In this document: piece after piece, positions 60,505-64,000 of the stretch
Position numbering within the stretch: the stretch's first letter is position 1
How the letters are laid out: each line of letters starts with the position of its first letter
Assembly: GCA_030697555.1 (NCBI GenBank)
Contig: JAUYPV010000074.1
Coordinates: 1 to 64,000 of the forward strand
Direction: 5' to 3'
Length of the DNA stretch: 64,000 bases
Source of the DNA: Hyphomonadaceae bacterium
GTDB lineage: Bacteria; Pseudomonadota; Alphaproteobacteria; Caulobacterales; Hyphomonadaceae
The notes under the pieces: model-generated
What the model saw: only the letters and a program-made list of their open reading frames with translations
Database searches by the model: none
What the model was told of the DNA's origin: nothing
Made by a program: the position numbers and the translations under genes

Positions 60505-60670
60505 CCGCACCCATCCGCAAGGGCAGGCGCCTTCACGACGCTCACAATCCGGCCGCGATGCTCCGTTTGAGGGCAGGATTCCTGCGGAAAGAATGCGTGA
60601 TCCCACAAGCTCTGGACGCCCCGTCGGCGGAAGCGCTGGTCGCCCCGGATTGCGCCACGTCGGAGGGGCC

Positions 60671-61681
60671 ATGACTGCAAGCGAGCCGAGCCCGGTTTCA
60701 GACGGATCGGCGGAGCTGCCCGTCCCGCCGCTAATGCCGTCAGCGCCGCTCGATGAAACGAAGGCGCTCACCCGCGTCTGCTTCGGCTCCTGCTATGCGC
60801 CGCAGTTCAAGCAGTCGCACGTCTGGCAGCATATCCTCGCGCTGAAGCCCGACGCCTTCCTCTACCTGGGCGACAATGTCTATCAGCGCGACGAAAACGG
60901 CCGGCCCGAACTCCTCGAACTCCGCGAAGCCTATAGTCTCCTCGCCGCCGAAGCGGACTTCGCCGCCCTGAGAGCCGCAACGCCTGTCCTTCCCGTTTGG
61001 GACGACCACGACTACGGCATGAACAACGCAGGCGCCGATTTCCCGGCCCGTCTCCAGACTGAAGCGCTGTTCAAGCAAGTCTGGGCCGTGCCACTCGACG
61101 ATCCGCGCAGGCACCGCGAAGGCGTCTACTATTCGCGGACCGTGGGTCCCACCGGGAAGCGTACCCAGCTCATCCTGCTCGACCTGCACTACTTCCTCAC
61201 CAAAAAATCTCTCCTTGGCGAGATCCAGTGGCGCTGGCTCGAACAGACGTTCGCGGAGTCTGCCGACCTCCGCATCTTCGCCTCTCCCATTCCAGTCCTG
61301 TGCGATGCCGATCGCCTCGATGGCTGGCACAAATATCCAGCGGAACGCGAACGGCTCTTCAAACTGATCGACCAGACGAACGGCGTCGTCATCGTCTCAG
61401 GCGACAGCCATGTCGGCGCGCACTATCGGCGAAGTGAGGGCGTGGCGTATCCGCTGCTCGAACTCACCGCGAGCTCGCTCAACTTCCCATGGCGGGAGGA
61501 TCTGCACATCCCGCCAGGGCCGCCTGACTCTGCGCGCATCGGTCCCGTATTCTGGGAGTCCAACTTCGGAGCGGTCGACATCGACTGGGACAAGGGCGAG
61601 ATCAGCCTCGCGCTCTACGACGACATTGGCCGCCTCGTGCACAAAGAACGCATCGCGCTTGCGGCGTTGCAAGGACGCTAG
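60671..61681 (+). CDS. PhoD-like alkaline phosphatase family protein
   Basis: A 336-residue metallophosphoesterase. Motifs: VCFGSCYAPQ, DAFLYLGDNVYQRDENG, PVLPVWDDHDYGMNNAG, and VIVSGDSHVGAHYRR, which hold the PhoD metal ligands (Asp, Asn, His). The N-terminus lacks a Tat or Sec signal, so it is probably cytosolic, unlike canonical PhoD. The ATG at 60671 has GGAGG a few nt upstream. The substrate is unknown. Confidence 0.88.
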   Translation: MTASEPSPVSDGSAELPVPPLMPSAPLDETKALTRVCFGSCYAPQFKQSHVWQHILALKPDAFLYLGDNVYQRDENGRPELLELREAYSLLAAEADFAALRAATPVLPVWDDHDYGMNNAGADFPARLQTEALFKQVWAVPLDDPRRHREGVYYSRTVGPTGKRTQLILLDLHYFLTKKSLLGEIQWRWLEQTFAESADLRIFASPIPVLCDADRLDGWHKYPAERERLFKLIDQTNGVVIVSGDSHVGAHYRRSEGVAYPLLELTASSLNFPWREDLHIPPGPPDSARIGPVFWESNFGAVDIDWDKGEISLALYDDIGRLVHKERIALAALQGR

Positions 61682-61685
61682 CGAT

Positions 61686-61776
61686 TGGGGAGCGCCGGGC
61701 GCCTGCCCGGCCAAGCTTTGCCGCGAGTTCGGTGGCTACTGATCCGTCTTGCCGGGCAGGCGCCCGGCGCTCCCCA
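61686..61776. repeat. Large inverted repeat before guaA
   Basis: Two 26-nt arms (61686-61711 and 61751-61776) are exact reverse complements around a 39-nt loop. The arms begin TGGGGAGCGCCGGGCGCC and end in GCCCGGC. It is GC-rich with no T-tract, so it is not a standard terminator. It may be a REP-like palindromic element or a hairpin between PhoD-like gene and guaA. Confidence 0.8.
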
Positions 61777-61834
61777 TTTGTGGATTCCGTGGCCGCCCGA
61801 TTGACGGGGCGCCCGAACTTCTTCATCTGACGCC

Positions 61835-63424
61835 ATGGCGAGTCTCACATCCCAAAATTCTTCCGGCGCCCCCCAGCATGAGCGGGTCCTGATTGTCGAT
61901 TTCGGTAGTCAGGTGACGCAGCTCATCGCACGCCGGCTCAGGGAAATGGGCGTCTACTGCGAAGTTCATCCCTACAACCGCGCTGATGCGGTCCTCGCCG
62001 CCGGCTTCAATCCGAAAGCGGTGATCTTCTCCGGTGGGCCCGCCAGCGTCACCACGAAGAATTCCCCTCGCGCCCCCAAGGCCGCGTTCGACCTGGGCGT
62101 GCCGATCCTCGCCATCTGCTACGGCCAGCAGACCATGGCCGTGCAGCTCGGCGGTGAAGTCGAGGGCGGACACGCCGCGGAATTCGGCCGCGCTGATGTC
62201 GAGATCAGGGAAGCCAGCCCGCTGTTCGACGGCTTCTGGAAAGTCGGCGGCAAATATCCGGTCTGGATGAGCCACGGCGACCGCGTCACGCAGCTTCCCG
62301 AAGGCTTCAAGGTGATCGGCACGTCCGAGAACGCGCCCTTCGCCATCGCTGTGGACGAGAAGCGCCGCTACTACACCACCATGTTCCATCCCGAAGTCGT
62401 CCACACGCCGGATGGCTCAAAACTGCTCGAGAATTTCGTCAAGAAAGTCGCCGGCCTCAAGGGCGATTGGACGATGGCCGCCCTGCGCGCCGAACAGATA
62501 CAGAAGATCCGCGCCCAGGTCGGCAAGGGCAGGGTGATCTGCGGCCTCTCCGGCGGCGTCGATTCATCCGTCGCCGCCGTGCTGATCCACGAAGCCATCG
62601 GCGACCAGCTCACCTGCGTCTTCGTCGACACAGGCTTGATGCGCGCCAACGAGGCCGACGAGGTCGTCTCGCTGTTCCGCAATCACTACAACATCCCGCT
62701 CGTCCATGTGGACGCCGGCGCCGACTTCCTCGGCGGCCTCAAGGGCGTCGATGACCCGGAGAAGAAACGCAAATTCATCGGCGCCAAGTTCATCGAGATC
62801 TTCGAGCGCGAAGCCAAGAGGATCGGCGGCGCCGGCTTCCTGGCGCAGGGCACTCTCTATCCCGACGTGATCGAGAGCGTCTCATTCGACGGCGGCCCCT
62901 CGGTGACGATCAAGTCGCACCACAATGTCGGCGGCCTGCCCGAGCGCATGAACATGAAGCTCGTCGAACCGCTGCGCGAACTCTTCAAGGACGAGGTTAG
63001 GGCACTCGGAAAGGAATTGGGCCTGCCGCCCGCCTTCATCGGCCGTCATCCTTTCCCGGGCCCCGGCCTCGCCATCCGCATCCCCGGCGAAGTCACCGCC
63101 GAACGCGTCGCTGTGCTCCAGAAAGCCGACGCCATCTATCTCGACGAAATTCGCAAGGCTGGTCTCTACGACAAGATCTGGCAGGCCTTCGCCGTCCTGC
63201 TGCCCGTGCGCTCCGTAGGCGTCATGGGCGACGGCCGCACCTACGATAACGTCCTCGCCCTCCGCGCCGTCACGAGCACCGACGGCATGACCGCCGATTT
63301 CTACCAGTTTCCCATGGACTTTCTCGGCCGCACCGCCACGCGCATCATCAACGAAGTAAAAGGCGTCAACCGCGTCGTCTACGACATCACCTCGAAGCCG
63401 CCCGGCACGATCGAGTGGGAATGA
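61835..63424 (+). CDS. guaA: GMP synthase (glutamine-hydrolysing)
   Basis: Converts XMP to GMP with glutamine and ATP; 529 residues. The N-terminal class I glutamine amidotransferase has the nucleophile Cys95 in [12 protein letters not shown], and [12 protein letters not shown] carries the His/Glu. The ATP pyrophosphatase domain has the PP-loop [18 protein letters not shown], and the C-terminal dimerisation domain ends in [11 protein letters not shown], a highly conserved end. The 3' end of guaA is a known integration site for genomic islands, and an integrase gene follows 315 bp later. Confidence 0.98.
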   Translation: MASLTSQNSSGAPQHERVLIVDFGSQVTQLIARRLREMGVYCEVHPYNRADAVLAAGFNPKAVIFSGGPASVTTKNSPRAPKAAFDLGVPILAICYGQQTMAVQLGGEVEGGHAAEFGRADVEIREASPLFDGFWKVGGKYPVWMSHGDRVTQLPEGFKVIGTSENAPFAIAVDEKRRYYTTMFHPEVVHTPDGSKLLENFVKKVAGLKGDWTMAALRAEQIQKIRAQVGKGRVICGLSGGVDSSVAAVLIHEAIGDQLTCVFVDTGLMRANEADEVVSLFRNHYNIPLVHVDAGADFLGGLKGVDDPEKKRKFIGAKFIEIFEREAKRIGGAGFLAQGTLYPDVIESVSFDGGPSVTIKSHHNVGGLPERMNMKLVEPLRELFKDEVRALGKELGLPPAFIGRHPFPGPGLAIRIPGEVTAERVAVLQKADAIYLDEIRKAGLYDKIWQAFAVLLPVRSVGVMGDGRTYDNVLALRAVTSTDGMTADFYQFPMDFLGRTATRIINEVKGVNRVVYDITSKPPGTIEWE

Positions 63425-63532
63425 TTCAGTGCCTTTCCGGGCGGTTCGAAATCTATCGGCGAACTGTCTCAACGCCCTGAAACTCCATTAGAAATCCAAT
63501 CGATATCTATCGCCACCGCTCGCTGAGCAGCG

Positions 63533-63813
63533 TGACGGTCTGGCGGTACGCGCGACGGTATCTCGACATCGGTGCTCGCCGATTGATCCCATACCGTCAT
63601 GCACCTTTCCCGCCGTTTCCGCACGTCTGAGCTGAAATAGACTGCAAAACCAAGCGGATAGGCGAGTTCTGACGGTATTTTGGCTGACGGTATTTCAGCC
63701 CTGCTTTCGCGCCTCTCTGCATCCAACAGGAGCGGAAAAATGTTGACCGACACAGCACTCAAAAACCTGAAATCAAAGGACAAAACTTACAAAGTCGCAG
63801 ACCGTGACGGTAT
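63533..63813. repeat. Repeated TGACGGTAT boxes around the integrase start
   Basis: Exact TGACGGTAT occurs at 63670, 63685 and 63805 on plus and once inverted at 63591 (ATACCGTCA). Near copies are GACGGTAT at 63554 and TGACGGTC at 63533. Two of the plus copies are spaced 15 bp apart. This may be integrase/excisionase arm-type binding DNA or a regulator site. The rest of the 315-bp gap after guaA holds no supported gene. Confidence 0.55.
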
Positions 63814-64000
63814 GTACGCCCAGGTCAAACCCACGGGCACGATCGTCTTCCGATTTGACTACCGGCTACATGGAAGACGGGAGACGCTGACCCTTGGCCA
63901 ATACGGTCGCGATGGGATCACACTGTCTGAGGCACGCGAGCGATGCATCGATGCCCGCAAAGCCGTAAAGGCCGGCCAATCGCCAGCCCAGGAAAAGCAG
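63740..64000 (+). CDS. Tyrosine site-specific integrase (N-terminal part, cut by window edge)
   Basis: From the ATG at 63740 the frame stays open to the last base, 87 codons. It begins MLTDTALKNLKSKDKTYKV, then FRFDYRLHGRRETLTLGQYG and LSEARERCIDARKAVKAGQ. This is the N-terminal arm-binding (DUF4102) domain of P4-like/genomic-island integrases; the catalytic domain is beyond the edge. An AGGAG site lies 7 nt upstream. It lies directly downstream of guaA, which fits an island integrated at the guaA 3' end, with the integrase near the att site. Confidence 0.93.
   Translation, partial: MLTDTALKNLKSKDKTYKVADRDGMYAQVKPTGTIVFRFDYRLHGRRETLTLGQYGRDGITLSEARERCIDARKAVKAGQSPAQEKQ

Noticed and set aside
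63469-63783. 104-residue minus-strand open frame between guaA and the integrase
   Set aside because: It overlaps the start of the integrase and its ribosome site, has no recognised domain, and contains the TGACGGTAT repeats, so it is more likely chance.

Overview
The window is chromosomal DNA of a GC-rich alphaproteobacterium, most likely near Caulobacterales/Hyphomonadales. The evidence is alphaproteobacterial-style gene order (rpoZ next to a single long RSH gene, then pyrE-pdxJ-acpS-rnc-era), Caulobacter-like Cpa/Tad pilus genes, three large TonB-dependent receptors ending in Phe, and long intergenic leaders. Genus assignment is inference; no rRNA gene is present. Nearly every base is coding, with many 1-4 nt ATGA/GTGA/TGATG overlaps inside operons.

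Layout. 0-8.4 kb (minus): glutamate synthase gltB and gltD, a second GltD-like flavoprotein carrying ferredoxin clusters, and the start of a 2-oxoacid:acceptor oxidoreductase alpha subunit cut by the left edge. 8.7-14.4 kb: an M28 peptidase lipoprotein, a TPR/aspartyl-hydroxylase fusion and a TonB receptor. 14.8-26.5 kb: a complete Tad/Flp pilus locus, with prepilin peptidase cpaA on plus and, on minus, two Flp pilins, cpaB, cpaC, a short CpaD-like lipoprotein, TadG, two TadE-like pseudopilins, cpaE, cpaF, tadB, tadC and a TPR lipoprotein. 27-33.4 kb: a DsbA/FrnE-like protein, an SRPBCC protein, a hybrid histidine kinase, tRNA-Gly(UCC), a RES-Xre toxin-antitoxin pair with an operator-like inverted repeat, and a NYN/UDG/VOC unit. 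33.6-39.9 kb: the rpoZ-rsh-pyrE-pdxJ-acpS-rnc-era operon. 40-47.6 kb: a small membrane protein, a sulfotransferase and two paralogous TonB receptors, each followed by the same terminator hairpin. 47.9-52.6 kb: a Cfa/DUF1365/FAD-oxidoreductase lipid cluster, phenylalanine hydroxylase and HspQ. 52.8-63.4 kb (plus): ppx/gppA, rlmE, a lipoprotein, guaB, a membrane protein with two TIR-like domains, DUF3088, MAPEG, an rRNA methyltransferase, a PH-like membrane protein, a PhoD-like phosphatase and guaA. The right edge holds the first 87 codons of a tyrosine integrase just past guaA, preceded by repeated TGACGGTAT boxes. This is the expected picture for a genomic island integrated at the guaA 3' end.

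Most of the window is housekeeping. The least explained elements are the double-TIR membrane protein between guaB and guaA, the integrase with its repeated 9-mers, a 26-bp inverted repeat before guaA, a perfect 20-bp palindrome upstream of a TonB receptor, and the ferredoxin-type flavoprotein linked to GOGAT.
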